From Pseudomonas arsenicoxydans (lineage in GTDB: Bacteria; Pseudomonadota; Gammaproteobacteria; Pseudomonadales; Pseudomonadaceae), in contig NZ_LT629705.1 of NCBI RefSeq assembly GCF_900103875.1, positions 1,502,501-1,566,500 on the forward strand: a DNA stretch of 64,000 nucleotides. The letters run 5' to 3'. The position numbers and the translations under genes are program-made. The notes under the pieces are model-generated. The model ran no database searches. It saw nothing but the letters and a program-made list of their open reading frames with translations, and was not told the origin of the DNA. This document shows, in pieces, positions 1-8,934 of the stretch (position 1 is its first letter; every line of letters begins with the position of its first letter).

Positions 1-1
1 C

Positions 2-3000
2 AACCTCGATTACCTGGCCAAGGTTTTTTCACGCCTGGAAGGGCTGTGCGCCGATGCGCCGCTGAGCCCGTTGTGGCACGTTGCCTCGGCGCTGGTCGAA
101 GGCATGCGCGCCGGCGTGATCGCCAACAGTCCGGCCTTGCGCAGCCTGTTCAAGGACACCGACAAAGAACTCAAGCGCCTGCTTGAACAAGGCATGAGCG
201 CAATCAATCAGCCGGCACCGCCGGAGCTGCTTAAAAGTTTGCTGTTCTACATTGCCAAAGCCGAACACCCCACCGGGCAGATGCTGACCATGAAAGATCG
301 CTACGGACTGGACGACGCGCTACCTGACAGTGCAATGGTCGACGAAGAACGCGCACGCCTGGCTGGGCCTGACCGCGACGCGATGCGCTCGGTCCTGGCC
401 GCGCTCTGTGAAGAGCTGGTGCGGGTCAAGGAGCGCCTGGACCTGTTCGTGCGCAGCGACCGCCAGCACACCTCGGACCTTGGCAACCTGCTGGCGCCTC
501 TGCGGCAAATCGCCGACACCCTGGCGGTGCTGGGTTTCGGCCAGCCGCGCAAAGTCATCATCGATCAACTGGCGGTGGTGCTGAGCCTCGCACAGGGCCA
601 GCGCGAACCCAACGACGCCATCCTCATGGACGTTGCCGGCGCCTTGCTCTATGTCGAAGCAACGCTGGCTGGCATGGTCGGCACCGTCGAACCGGAAAGC
701 CAGGAAGACAGTCACCTGCCGACCATCGACCTGACGCAGATCCATCAGATCGTGATCAAGGAAGCCCGCATCTGCCTGCAACAGGCCAAGGACATGATCG
801 TCGACTACATCGACGCCGACTGGGACCGCCAGCAGTTGCAGGCATTGCCTGCTTTGCTGACCCAAGTGCGCGGCGCGCTGTCGATGATTCCGCTGAGCCG
901 TGCGGCGAGCCTGATCGAAACCTGCAATCACTTCATCCGCGAGCATCTGTTGCTGGAGCCGGGCCAGCCCGGTTGGCAGGAACTGGACAACCTTGCTGAC
1001 GTCATCACCAGCATCGAGTATTACCTTGAACGTCTGAGTGACGACCCCGAAGCGCCGGGCGAACAACTGCTCGACGTGGCGGAAAAAAGCCTGGCTTCAC
1101 TCGGGTTTTTCCCCAGCGAACAGCACGTGCCGATGCTCGAAGACGTGCTCAGCCCGACTGAAGCCCAGGTCATGCAAGACCTGCAGGCGCTGGATGATCC
1201 CGACACCGTCAAGTCGCTCGCCGATGTCCTGGCCAGCCCGGTGTCGTCGGTCAATCCGCCCGCCCTGAACACTCCCGGCAGTCTGTTGCCGCCGCCCGCC
1301 GGTGAAGAGCCGGTGGACGATGAGCTGCGGGAAGTGTTCCTCGAAGAAACCGACGAGGTCCTGCAAGTCCTCCGGGAATACTTGCCGCGGTGGGTGGCTA
1401 ATCCCGACGATAAAGCCGCCTTGAGTGAATTGCGCCGGGCGTTCCACACCTTGAAAGGCAGTGGCCGGATGGTTCGTGCGCTGGTGCTGGGCGAGTTGGC
1501 CTGGGCGATGGAAAACCTGCTCAACCGCGTGCTGGAGCACAGCGTTGCGCCTGGGCCTGCTGTCCAGCAATTGCTCGGCGATGCATTGAAACTGCTGCCG
1601 CAACTGGTGGCCGAATTCGCCGCCAACGCCCAGCGCCAATGCAACGAAGTCGACCATCTGGCTGCTCGCGCCCACGCCCTCGCCAAGGGCGAAGCGCCTG
1701 CCAGCGATGAAGATACCCAAGACGTCGCGGCCCTCGATCCACTGTTGCTGGAGATCTTTCGCAAGGAAGCCGAAACCCATCTCGCCAGCCTCAACCGCTT
1801 CCTCGACCAGGCTGCCGAGCATGTCCCGCTGCAGGCCAGCGACGAGTTGCAGCGGGCGTTGCACACTTTGAAGGGCAGTGCCTCGATGGCCGGCGTGTTG
1901 CCGATCGCCGAACTGGCGACCCCCTTGGATCAACTGGCCCGTGAATACAAAGCCCACCTGATCGCCCTCGATCTGGATGAAGTCGAATTGCTGTTGGAAG
2001 CCGAGGGTTTGTTTCGCATCGGGCTGCGGCAACTCAAGGATGATCCACTGGCGGAGATTGCGGGTGCTCCTTCGTTGATCGAGCGCACCAAGTCGCTGCT
2101 CGCCGAGCGCCTGGACGCGCTCCAGAAAGCGCCGAGCACGGCACTGCGCACCAAACGTGATCCGCAGTTGATCAATAACTTCCTGGCCCAGGGCATGGAC
2201 ATCCTGCTGGACGCCGAGAGCCTGTTGCAGCGCTGGCAACAGCACCCTGGCGAGCGTCAGGAACTCAGCGCATTGCTCGACGAATTGACCACCTTGGGCG
2301 AAGGCGCGCACCTGGCCGATCTGCATCCGGTGGATGAACTCTGCGAAGCCTTGCTCGACCTCTACGGCGCGGTGGAAGAGAGCAGCCTGGCAGTCAGTGA
2401 GCGGTTTTTCCACGAGGCGCAAAGTGCCCATGAAGCGCTGATCAACATGCTCGACGAACTGGCAGCCGGCCAGGAAGTCAGCCCGCAACCTGAACGCATC
2501 CGGGCCTTGCGCGGCTTGCTCGATGAAAGCCTTGATCCTTCGTCCATGGGTCTGATACGCAGTGACGGCAGCCGCAGCCTGAGCATTCGCGAACTCGGCA
2601 GCGCTACCGCCGAACTGCAACAGACGGCGACTCAGGTCGAGCTGGACGATGAGATAGTTTCGATCTTCCTCGAAGAAGCGGTGGATATCCTCGAGAGTGC
2701 CGGCCAGGCCTTGCACCGCTGGCTGAGTGATCCGGATAACGCCGCGCCGTTGTCATCCTTGCAGCGTGATTTGCACACCCTCAAGGGCGGCGCGCGGATG
2801 GCCGAGGTCGAACCGGTCGGCGATCTGGCCCATGAACTGGAAAGCCTCTACGAAGGCTTGGTGGACCGCCGTTACAGCTACAGCGAACCCCTCGCGCAGT
2901 TGCTGCAACAGAGCCATGACCGGCTCGCGGTGCTGCTTGATCAACTGCAGAACCAGCAAACGCTGGGTGCCCCCGACGATCTGATCGAGGCGATTCGCAA

Positions 3001-5338
3001 GTTCCGGCAAGGCAACGTCATCGGCGCCGACGCGGCGCATCCCGCGCCCGCCAACGACTCGCCTGGCCATGACCCCGAGCTGCTGGAGATCTTCCTCGAG
3101 GAAGGTTTCGACATCATTGAAAACTCCGGCGCGGCACTCGTGCGCTGGCAAGCCGAACCGAGCAACCGTCAGGAAGTGGAAACCCTGCTGCGTGACCTGC
3201 ACACGCTCAAGGGTGGCGCGCGGATGGTGGAAATCGCCCCCATCGGCGACCTGGCCCATGAGCTCGAGTTTCTTTACGAAGGCCTGTCCGCCGGCGTGCT
3301 GCAACCGACCCCGGCGCTGTTCGCACTTTTACAAAGCAGTCACGACCGACTGGCGCAAATGCTCGATGCCACGCGCGCCGGGCAACCCCTGCCACCGGCC
3401 GATCAGTTGATTGTTGCGATCAAGAACTTCAGTCATCCCTCGGTTCTCGAAACGCCGGTGGCGGCGCCCGCCATGCCCAAGGCCGAGATATCCGCGCCCC
3501 TGAGCGAGGCCGGTGCGGACATGGTCAAGGTCTCGGCAGAACTGCTCGACGATTTGGTCAACCTGGCCGGTGAAACATCGATCTTCCGTGGCCGTATCGA
3601 ACAGCAGGTCAACGATGCGCGGGTGGCCCTGAACGAGATGGAAACCACCATCGAGCGCATGCGCGATCAATTGCGCCGGCTCGATACCGAAACCCAGGGA
3701 CGGATACTCAGCCGTCAGCAAGTCGACGCCGAACGCCTGGGCTACGAAGAATTCGACCCGCTGGAAATGGACCGTCACTCGCAGTTGCAGCAACTGTCGC
3801 GGGCGCTGTTCGAGTCCGCTTCCGACTTGCTCGACCTCAAGGAAACCCTCGACCGACGCAATCAGGACGCGGAAAACCTGCTGCAACAGCAGGGCCGCAT
3901 CAACACCGAATTGCAGGAAGGCCTGATGCGCACGCGCATGGTGCCGTTCGAACGCATGCTGCCGCGCCTGAAACGCATCGTCCGTCAGGTCTCCAGTGAA
4001 CTGGGCAAAGACGTCGAGTTTGTGGTCGGCAACGCCGAAGGCGAGATGGACCGCAATGTGCTTGAGCGCATGGCGGCGCCCCTGGAACACATGCTGCGTA
4101 ACGCGGTGGACCACGGCCTGGAATCGACCGAGGTGCGGATCGCAGCCGGGAAGCCGGCTCAGGGCCGAATCACTCTCGACCTGTCCCGAGAAGGCGGCGA
4201 CATCATTTTCGACATCCGCGACGACGGCGCCGGTGTGCCGCTGGAAGCGGTCAGGCGCAAGGCGATCAAGCGCGGGTTACTGGCCCCGGACGCCGATCTC
4301 AGCGACCACGACGTGCTGCAATTCATCCTGCAACCGGGGTTCTCCACCGCCGAGAAAATCACCCAGATTTCCGGGCGTGGCGTGGGCATGGACGTGGTCC
4401 ACGAAGAAGTCCGGCAGCTCGGCGGCGCCATGAGCATCGATTCGGTGCCTGGCCAGGGCGTGCACTTTCGCATCCGTCTGCCGTTCACCGTCTCGGTCAA
4501 CCGGGCCCTGATGGTGCAGTGCCTGGATGACCTGTACGCGATTCCACTCAACACCATCGACGGCATTGTTCGCGTGCTGCCCAACGAACTCGAAGGCCAT
4601 TACCGCCTCGATCCGCCGACCTACCAATACGCCGGGCAAACGTATGAGCTGTGCTACCTGGGTGAACTGCTGAAAACCAGTACGCGCCCCAAATTGCTGG
4701 GCCAGAGCCTGCCGCTGCCGGTATTGCTGGTGCAATGCAACGAACGGCACATCGCCGTGCATGTCGACGCCATGGCCGGAACCCGCGAGATCGTGGTGAA
4801 AAGTCTCGGTCCGCAGTTTGCCGCGGTGCAGGGTTTGTCTGGGGCAACGATTCTGGGGGACGGGCGGGTGGTGCTGATTCTCGACTTGCTGGCGCCGATC
4901 CGCGCCATGCAGGCGCGCATGCCGCGACGGCCGGTGCCGGAGGATGTCGAGGTTGAACCGCATAAACCACTGCTGGTGCTGGTGGTCGACGATTCGGTCA
5001 CTGTGCGCAAGGTCACCAGCCGTCTGCTCGAACGTCACGGCATGAACGTACTGACCGCCAAGGACGGCGTCGACGCCATGCTGCTGCTCCAGGACCACAT
5101 GCCCGACGTGATGCTGCTGGACATCGAAATGCCACGCATGGACGGCTTCGAAGTGGCGGCTCAGGTGCGCGCAGATGAACGATTGCAACACCTGCCGATC
5201 ATCATGATCACCTCGCGCACCGGGCAGAAACACCGCGACCGCGCCATGGCCATCGGCGTCAACGACTACCTCGGCAAGCCGTACCAGGAATCGGTGCTGC
5301 TCGACAGCATCGCCTTGTGGAGCAAAACCCATGCTTGA
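2..5338 (+). CDS. chpA: ChpA-type chemotaxis hybrid histidine kinase, 5' end outside window
   Basis: The frame is open from the first bases, so the N-terminus lies upstream; 1778 residues are visible. Numbering from base 2, four phosphotransfer (HPt) boxes carry the HTLKG signature with histidines near 482, 621, 925 and 1067. Two degenerate copies have Thr in place of His near 287 and 763. Then come a CheA-like ATPase (N box around Asn1367, GRGVGMD near 1458), a CheW-like domain (about 1490-1640) and a C-terminal receiver (VVDDS, phosphoacceptor Asp1707, LGKP lysine loop). This is the architecture of ChpA, the kinase of the Pil-Chp system that controls type IV pilus twitching and cAMP through phosphotransfer to PilG/PilH. 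The last 8 bases overlap chpC, so the two are translationally coupled. Confidence 0.95.
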   Translation, partial: NLDYLAKVFSRLEGLCADAPLSPLWHVASALVEGMRAGVIANSPALRSLFKDTDKELKRLLEQGMSAINQPAPPELLKSLLFYIAKAEHPTGQMLTMKDRYGLDDALPDSAMVDEERARLAGPDRDAMRSVLAALCEELVRVKERLDLFVRSDRQHTSDLGNLLAPLRQIADTLAVLGFGQPRKVIIDQLAVVLSLAQGQREPNDAILMDVAGALLYVEATLAGMVGTVEPESQEDSHLPTIDLTQIHQIVIKEARICLQQAKDMIVDYIDADWDRQQLQALPALLTQVRGALSMIPLSRAASLIETCNHFIREHLLLEPGQPGWQELDNLADVITSIEYYLERLSDDPEAPGEQLLDVAEKSLASLGFFPSEQHVPMLEDVLSPTEAQVMQDLQALDDPDTVKSLADVLASPVSSVNPPALNTPGSLLPPPAGEEPVDDELREVFLEETDEVLQVLREYLPRWVANPDDKAALSELRRAFHTLKGSGRMVRALVLGELAWAMENLLNRVLEHSVAPGPAVQQLLGDALKLLPQLVAEFAANAQRQCNEVDHLAARAHALAKGEAPASDEDTQDVAALDPLLLEIFRKEAETHLASLNRFLDQAAEHVPLQASDELQRALHTLKGSASMAGVLPIAELATPLDQLAREYKAHLIALDLDEVELLLEAEGLFRIGLRQLKDDPLAEIAGAPSLIERTKSLLAERLDALQKAPSTALRTKRDPQLINNFLAQGMDILLDAESLLQRWQQHPGERQELSALLDELTTLGEGAHLADLHPVDELCEALLDLYGAVEESSLAVSERFFHEAQSAHEALINMLDELAAGQEVSPQPERIRALRGLLDESLDPSSMGLIRSDGSRSLSIRELGSATAELQQTATQVELDDEIVSIFLEEAVDILESAGQALHRWLSDPDNAAPLSSLQRDLHTLKGGARMAEVEPVGDLAHELESLYEGLVDRRYSYSEPLAQLLQQSHDRLAVLLDQLQNQQTLGAPDDLIEAIRKFRQGNVIGADAAHPAPANDSPGHDPELLEIFLEEGFDIIENSGAALVRWQAEPSNRQEVETLLRDLHTLKGGARMVEIAPIGDLAHELEFLYEGLSAGVLQPTPALFALLQSSHDRLAQMLDATRAGQPLPPADQLIVAIKNFSHPSVLETPVAAPAMPKAEISAPLSEAGADMVKVSAELLDDLVNLAGETSIFRGRIEQQVNDARVALNEMETTIERMRDQLRRLDTETQGRILSRQQVDAERLGYEEFDPLEMDRHSQLQQLSRALFESASDLLDLKETLDRRNQDAENLLQQQGRINTELQEGLMRTRMVPFERMLPRLKRIVRQVSSELGKDVEFVVGNAEGEMDRNVLERMAAPLEHMLRNAVDHGLESTEVRIAAGKPAQGRITLDLSREGGDIIFDIRDDGAGVPLEAVRRKAIKRGLLAPDADLSDHDVLQFILQPGFSTAEKITQISGRGVGMDVVHEEVRQLGGAMSIDSVPGQGVHFRIRLPFTVSVNRALMVQCLDDLYAIPLNTIDGIVRVLPNELEGHYRLDPPTYQYAGQTYELCYLGELLKTSTRPKLLGQSLPLPVLLVQCNERHIAVHVDAMAGTREIVVKSLGPQFAAVQGLSGATILGDGRVVLILDLLAPIRAMQARMPRRPVPEDVEVEPHKPLLVLVVDDSVTVRKVTSRLLERHGMNVLTAKDGVDAMLLLQDHMPDVMLLDIEMPRMDGFEVAAQVRADERLQHLPIIMITSRTGQKHRDRAMAIGVNDYLGKPYQESVLLDSIALWSKTHA

Positions 5339-5789
5339 GCGCCGCACCAGCAACCTCACCGGCCTGCTGCTGCCCTTGGCCGACCGCAACCTGATCCTGC
5401 CCAACGTCGCGGTGGCGGAGTTGATCGACTATCAGCCGGGGGCGTTCGATCTGGATACACCGCCGTGGTACTTGGGGCTGGTGAAGTGGCGGGACCGGCA
5501 GATTCCGTTGCTCAGTTTCGAGTCGGCGTGCGGCCAGAAAATCGTCATCGGCGAACGGGCGCGGATCGTCATTCTCAATGCCCTCGGTGGACGACCGGAG
5601 CTGAAATTCATCGCGCTGCTGGTGCAGGGGATTCCGCGCTCCTACAAGCTCGACAGCCAGTTGAGTTACGTGGATGTGCCGTTGTGTCCGCTGGAACAGG
5701 CGGCGGTGCAGGTGGGGGAGCAAGTGGCCAAGGTGCCGGATTTACTGGCGCTGGAGGAGTTGCTTGTGAGTGCAGGGTTGATCAATTGA
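5331..5789 (+). CDS. chpC: CheW-like adaptor ChpC of the Pil-Chp system
   Basis: A 152-residue single-domain CheW-like protein starting inside the last codons of chpA. CheW adaptors link methyl-accepting receptors to a CheA kinase at the membrane; in P. aeruginosa ChpC is the second adaptor of the Pil-Chp cluster besides PilI. The sequence shows the family beta-strand pattern (LLLPLADRNLILPN, WYLGLVKWRDRQIPLLSFE) typical of CheW folds. In P. aeruginosa a methylesterase gene, chpB, sits between chpA and chpC; here the two genes overlap, so chpB is not at its usual place. A type-B REP pair follows immediately and probably ends the transcript. Confidence 0.88.
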   Translation: MLERRTSNLTGLLLPLADRNLILPNVAVAELIDYQPGAFDLDTPPWYLGLVKWRDRQIPLLSFESACGQKIVIGERARIVILNALGGRPELKFIALLVQGIPRSYKLDSQLSYVDVPLCPLEQAAVQVGEQVAKVPDLLALEELLVSAGLIN

Positions 5790-5801
5790 TCCTGGATTAC
5801 T

Positions 5802-5912
5802 GATCGTTCCCACGCTCTGCGTGGGAATGCCTCAACGGACGCTCTGCGTTCGGCTCTGGATGGGACGCAGAGCGTCCCGGGCTGCATTCCCACGCAGAGC
5901 GTGGGAACGATC
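5802..5912. repeat. REP pair, type B (GATCGTTCCCACGC family)
   Basis: Two inverted arms, each itself a hairpin built on GTTCCCACGC/GCGTGGGAAC, separated by a second inverted block (GGACGCTCTGCGT / ACGCAGAGCGTCC). It lies between chpC and the next gene. The same family recurs at 14538, 28749 and 35708. Confidence 0.9.
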
Positions 5913-5942
5913 ATGACAAAAAACCCAATCGGCCGGCAAAGG

Positions 5943-5984
5943 TTGAAGATTCCCAAAAAGGGACCTATCGTTCCCTTTTTGGGA
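5943..5984 (+). promoter_or_regulatory. Candidate promoter overlapped by two TCCC-N5-GGGA operator palindromes
   Basis: A -35-like TTGAAG (5943-5948) and -10-like TATCGT (5966-5971) are spaced by 17 bases. One palindrome, TCCCAAAAAGGGA, fills the spacer (5951-5963) and a second, TCCCTTTTTGGGA, lies just past the -10 (5972-5984). Each is a dyad; their centres are 21 bp apart, two DNA turns, and together they form a perfect 13-bp inverted repeat. Such an arrangement suits cooperative repression, most simply by the winged-helix protein encoded 17 bases downstream. The promoter assignment is by eye. Confidence 0.55.
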
Positions 5985-6000
5985 CTCATCGGTTGCCACT

Positions 6001-6630
6001 GTGAAAACTATTTCCCTCAGCGATGCTTTGTTCACCACAACTCAGCAAAAAGTGCTGGGCTTGTTGTTCGGCAAACCCGATCGAAGTTTTTACGCCAATG
6101 AAATCGCCCGCTGGGCTCAAGTGGGTAAAGGCAGCCTCATGCGCGAGCTGGATCGGTTGCAACAGGCAGGTGTGTTGACCCTGAGCCGACAGGGCAACCA
6201 GACCCACTATCAGGCCAATCCGCAATGCCCGATCTATGCCGAGCTGTTGGGCATCGCCCGCAAAACTTTTGGCATCGCCGAGCCTCTGCGCCAGGCGCTT
6301 CAACCCTTTGCAGAACAGATCACCTGGGCATTTGTGTACGGTTCAATCGCCAAGGATTCGGCAAACGCATCCAGTGACATTGATCTCATGCTGATCGGCG
6401 AAGGCCTGCACTACAGTGAAGTGATGGAGCGGCTTATGCCTCTGGAGGAGCAACTAGGCCGCGTCCTCAATCCGACGCTCTACACCCCCGACGACTGGGC
6501 CGCAAAACTGGCGGCTGAAAACAGTTTCGTCGTGCGGGTAGCGCAGCAGGACAAGATCAACCTGATGGGGGAAAACCCTTTGGAGTCCAAGGATGGGCAG
6601 CAACGAGAATCTGGAGAACCTGTTACGTAG
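6001..6630 (+). CDS. Winged-helix / nucleotidyltransferase fusion protein (MNT-like)
   Basis: A 209-residue protein with two parts. Residues 1-75 look like a MarR/ArsR-type winged helix (YANEIARW, SLMRELDRLQQAGVL, wing SRQGNQTHYQ). Residues 90-190 form a minimal nucleotidyltransferase with the GS motif at 114-115 followed by DID at 126-128, the metal-binding pair of the MNT family. MNT proteins commonly act as antitoxins that modify or neutralise a HEPN RNase encoded next door. The following gene overlaps it by 38 bases and is HEPN-like. The start is GTG with a weak ribosome site but lies directly after the operator candidate. A regulator-antitoxin role is inference from domain content and context. 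Confidence 0.8.
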   Translation: MKTISLSDALFTTTQQKVLGLLFGKPDRSFYANEIARWAQVGKGSLMRELDRLQQAGVLTLSRQGNQTHYQANPQCPIYAELLGIARKTFGIAEPLRQALQPFAEQITWAFVYGSIAKDSANASSDIDLMLIGEGLHYSEVMERLMPLEEQLGRVLNPTLYTPDDWAAKLAAENSFVVRVAQQDKINLMGENPLESKDGQQRESGEPVT

Positions 6631-7018
6631 CGGTGGACTGAAAGCCGAGCCGCCGGATCGAAAGGAATGTGAAGGGCTGATGCGTTCGGCTGTGGATCGA
6701 TTGAAAGATGCGCAAACGTCTTCACTGTCCTTCGCGAGTCGCTTCGACCTGGCTTACAACGCTGCCCACGCCCTTGCACTGACGGCTCTTCGCTTGTGTG
6801 GCTACCGTTCGGACAAGCGATATCTGGTGTTCCAGTGCCTGGTTCATACCGCTGATATCGGCAAAGTAGAGGTTCGGTTGTTCGCCCTGTGCCATGAGCG
6901 ACGGAACCTGGCGGAATACGAAGGTTATATGGATGAAGATCCGGCGTTGTTGGCGCAATTGTTGGAAAGTGCTGAACAGTTGCTAAGTCGTGTGCAAATG
7001 CAGATGTCTCGGATGTAA
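6593..7018 (+). CDS. HEPN-like helical protein, partner of the nucleotidyltransferase
   Basis: A 141-residue, mostly helical protein that overlaps the end of the nucleotidyltransferase gene by 38 bases. Near residues 101-112 it has HERRNLAEYEGY, which resembles the RN-x-x-x-x-x-Y catalytic loop of HEPN RNases, but the histidine of the classic R-x4-6-H motif is replaced by Tyr109. Related HEPN families with an RN..EY loop exist, so activity cannot be judged from sequence alone. Size, gene order and overlap fit a toxin or effector subunit of an MNT/HEPN pair. It could instead be a non-toxic regulatory partner. No transmembrane segment or signal peptide is seen. Confidence 0.65.
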   Translation: MGSNENLENLLRSGGLKAEPPDRKECEGLMRSAVDRLKDAQTSSLSFASRFDLAYNAAHALALTALRLCGYRSDKRYLVFQCLVHTADIGKVEVRLFALCHERRNLAEYEGYMDEDPALLAQLLESAEQLLSRVQMQMSRM

Positions 7019-7056
7019 TTATTCCTCCTTGAAAACTGCGGTGATTGTTAGGGCCT

Positions 7057-7148
7057 CATCGCGGGCAAGCCCGCTCCCACAGGTATTGTGGATGCCTCAG
7101 ATAGTGGGCTCAGCACGGACAGTGTGGGAGCGAGCCTGCTCGCGATGG
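7057..7148. repeat. REP pair, type A (GCGGGCAAGCCCGCTCCCACA family), one arm degenerate
   Basis: The left arm is canonical; the right arm reads TGTGGGAGCGAGCCTGCTCGCGATGG with substitutions. The pair sits between the HEPN-like gene and the mdc operon, separating two codirectional transcription units. Confidence 0.88.
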
Positions 7149-7263
7149 CCTTCGTCCGAACAACCATTACTCCAAGCGTAACGATCCGTCTCTGTGCTTG
7201 ATTGATGCCGCCGACCCAACGCTCCTAAGGTGACACCCACGACAGCGAACCCGTGGAGTGGTC

Positions 7264-8934
7264 ATGACAACAACAATATCCCCCGACTCGCGATGGACGC
7301 GGCGGCGCAGCGAAAAGCAGCGGCGTCTGGCGCTCGTGCGAGATCTGGCCGACGGTGTGGTGCTGCCCACCGACAAAATCGTCGCCGCGCTGGAGGCTTT
7401 GATTCTGCCCGGCGACCGTGTGGTGCTGGAGGGCAATAACCAGAAGCAGGCGGATTTCCTGTCCCGCTCCCTGGTCAAGGCCGATCCGGCCAAGCTGCAT
7501 GACCTGCACATGATCATGCCCAGCGTCGGTCGCTCCGAGCACCTGGACCTGTTCGAACGCGGCATTGCCCGCAAGCTCGACTTCTCCTTTGCCGGCACCC
7601 AGAGCCTGCGCATCAGTCAGCTGCTGGAAGACGGCCTGCTGGAAATCGGCGCGATCCACACGTACATCGAACTCTATGCGCGACTGGTGGTGGACCTGAT
7701 CCCCAACGTCGTGCTTTCGGCCGGTTTCATGGCCGACCGCGCCGGCAACATCTACACCGGCCCCAGCACCGAAGACACCCCCGCATTGATTGAACCGGCG
7801 GCCTTCAGCGACGGCATCGTCATCGTTCAGGTCAACCAATTGGTGGACGATGTCAGCGACCTGCCTCGCGTCGACATCCCCGCGTCCTGGGTCGATTTCG
7901 TGGTGGTGGCCGACAAGCCGTTCTACATCGAGCCGCTGTTCACCCGCGACCCGCGTCACATCAAGCCTGTGCACGTGTTGATGGCGATGATGGCGATCCG
8001 TGGGATCTACGAAAAACACAACGTCCAGTCGCTGAACCATGGCATCGGCTTCAACACCGCCGCCATCGAACTGATCCTGCCGACCTACGGTGAATCCCTG
8101 GGCCTCAAAGGCAAGATCTGCCGCAACTGGACCCTCAATCCGCACCCGACCCTGATCCCGGCCATCGAAAGCGGCTGGGTCGAAAGCGTGCATTGCTTCG
8201 GTACCGAACTGGGGATGGAAAACTACATCGCGGCGCGGCCGGATGTGTTCTTCACCGGGCGCGACGGCTCGCTGCGGTCCAACCGGATGTTCAGCCAGCT
8301 CGCGGGGCAATACGCGGTGGACCTGTTCATCGGTGCGACCCTGCAAGTCGATGGCGATGGCCATTCCTCCACCGTGACACGCGGGCGCCTGGCCGGTTTC
8401 GGCGGTGCGCCGAACATGGGCCACGACCCGCGCGGTCGCCGTCACGGCACGCCGGCCTGGCTCGACATGCGCCACACCGACGTGGCCGAGCCGATGCTCG
8501 AACGCGGTAAAAAACTCGTGGTGCAAATGGTCGAGACCTTCCAGGAGGGCGGCAAACCGACCTTCGTCGAAACCCTCGATGCCATCGACGTGGCGAAAAA
8601 AAGCGGTATGCCGCTGGCGCCGATCATGGTCTACGGCGATGACGTCACTCACCTGCTGACCGAAGAAGGCATCGCCTACCTGTACAAGGCGCGTTCGCTG
8701 GAAGAGCGCCAAGCGATGATCGCTGCGGTCGCCGGTGTGACGGTCATCGGTCTGCGCCATAACCCCAAAGACACCGCCCGCATGCGCCGCGAAGGCCTGA
8801 TCGCCTTGCCCGAAGACCTCGGCATCCGCCGCACTGACGCCACCCGCGAACTGCTCGCGGCCAAGAGTGTGGCCGATCTGGTCGAGTGGTCCGGTGGCCT
8901 CTACAACCCGCCCGCCAAGTTCAGGAGCTGGTAA
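7264..8934 (+). CDS. mdcA: Malonate decarboxylase alpha subunit
   Basis: First gene of the mdc operon, 556 residues from ATG 7264, preceded by GGAG at good distance; an in-frame GTG at 7258 overlaps that ribosome site and is less likely. MdcA is the acetyl-S-ACP:malonate ACP transferase: it exchanges acetate for malonate on the thiol of the acyl-carrier subunit. The sequence matches the family over full length, including the CoA-transferase-like core ([44 protein letters not shown]). The stop overlaps the mdcB start (TAATG). The complex is cytoplasmic and lets the cell use malonate as carbon source. Confidence 0.97.
   Translation: MTTTISPDSRWTRRRSEKQRRLALVRDLADGVVLPTDKIVAALEALILPGDRVVLEGNNQKQADFLSRSLVKADPAKLHDLHMIMPSVGRSEHLDLFERGIARKLDFSFAGTQSLRISQLLEDGLLEIGAIHTYIELYARLVVDLIPNVVLSAGFMADRAGNIYTGPSTEDTPALIEPAAFSDGIVIVQVNQLVDDVSDLPRVDIPASWVDFVVVADKPFYIEPLFTRDPRHIKPVHVLMAMMAIRGIYEKHNVQSLNHGIGFNTAAIELILPTYGESLGLKGKICRNWTLNPHPTLIPAIESGWVESVHCFGTELGMENYIAARPDVFFTGRDGSLRSNRMFSQLAGQYAVDLFIGATLQVDGDGHSSTVTRGRLAGFGGAPNMGHDPRGRRHGTPAWLDMRHTDVAEPMLERGKKLVVQMVETFQEGGKPTFVETLDAIDVAKKSGMPLAPIMVYGDDVTHLLTEEGIAYLYKARSLEERQAMIAAVAGVTVIGLRHNPKDTARMRREGLIALPEDLGIRRTDATRELLAAKSVADLVEWSGGLYNPPAKFRSW

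Noticed and set aside
1097..2716. Long open frame on the minus strand opposite chpA (539 codons)
   Set aside because: It lies wholly inside chpA in an antisense frame, has no family features, and such frames are expected in GC-rich coding DNA. The same applies to long frames opposite ahcY, rhlE2, tkt and metK.
5802..5912. Regular inverted repeats that could be mistaken for a CRISPR array
   Set aside because: They occur as isolated inverted pairs, not as direct repeats with unique spacers, and no cas genes are present.
7258..7263. GTG 7258 as start of mdcA
   Set aside because: It overlaps the GGAG ribosome site that is well placed for ATG 7264.
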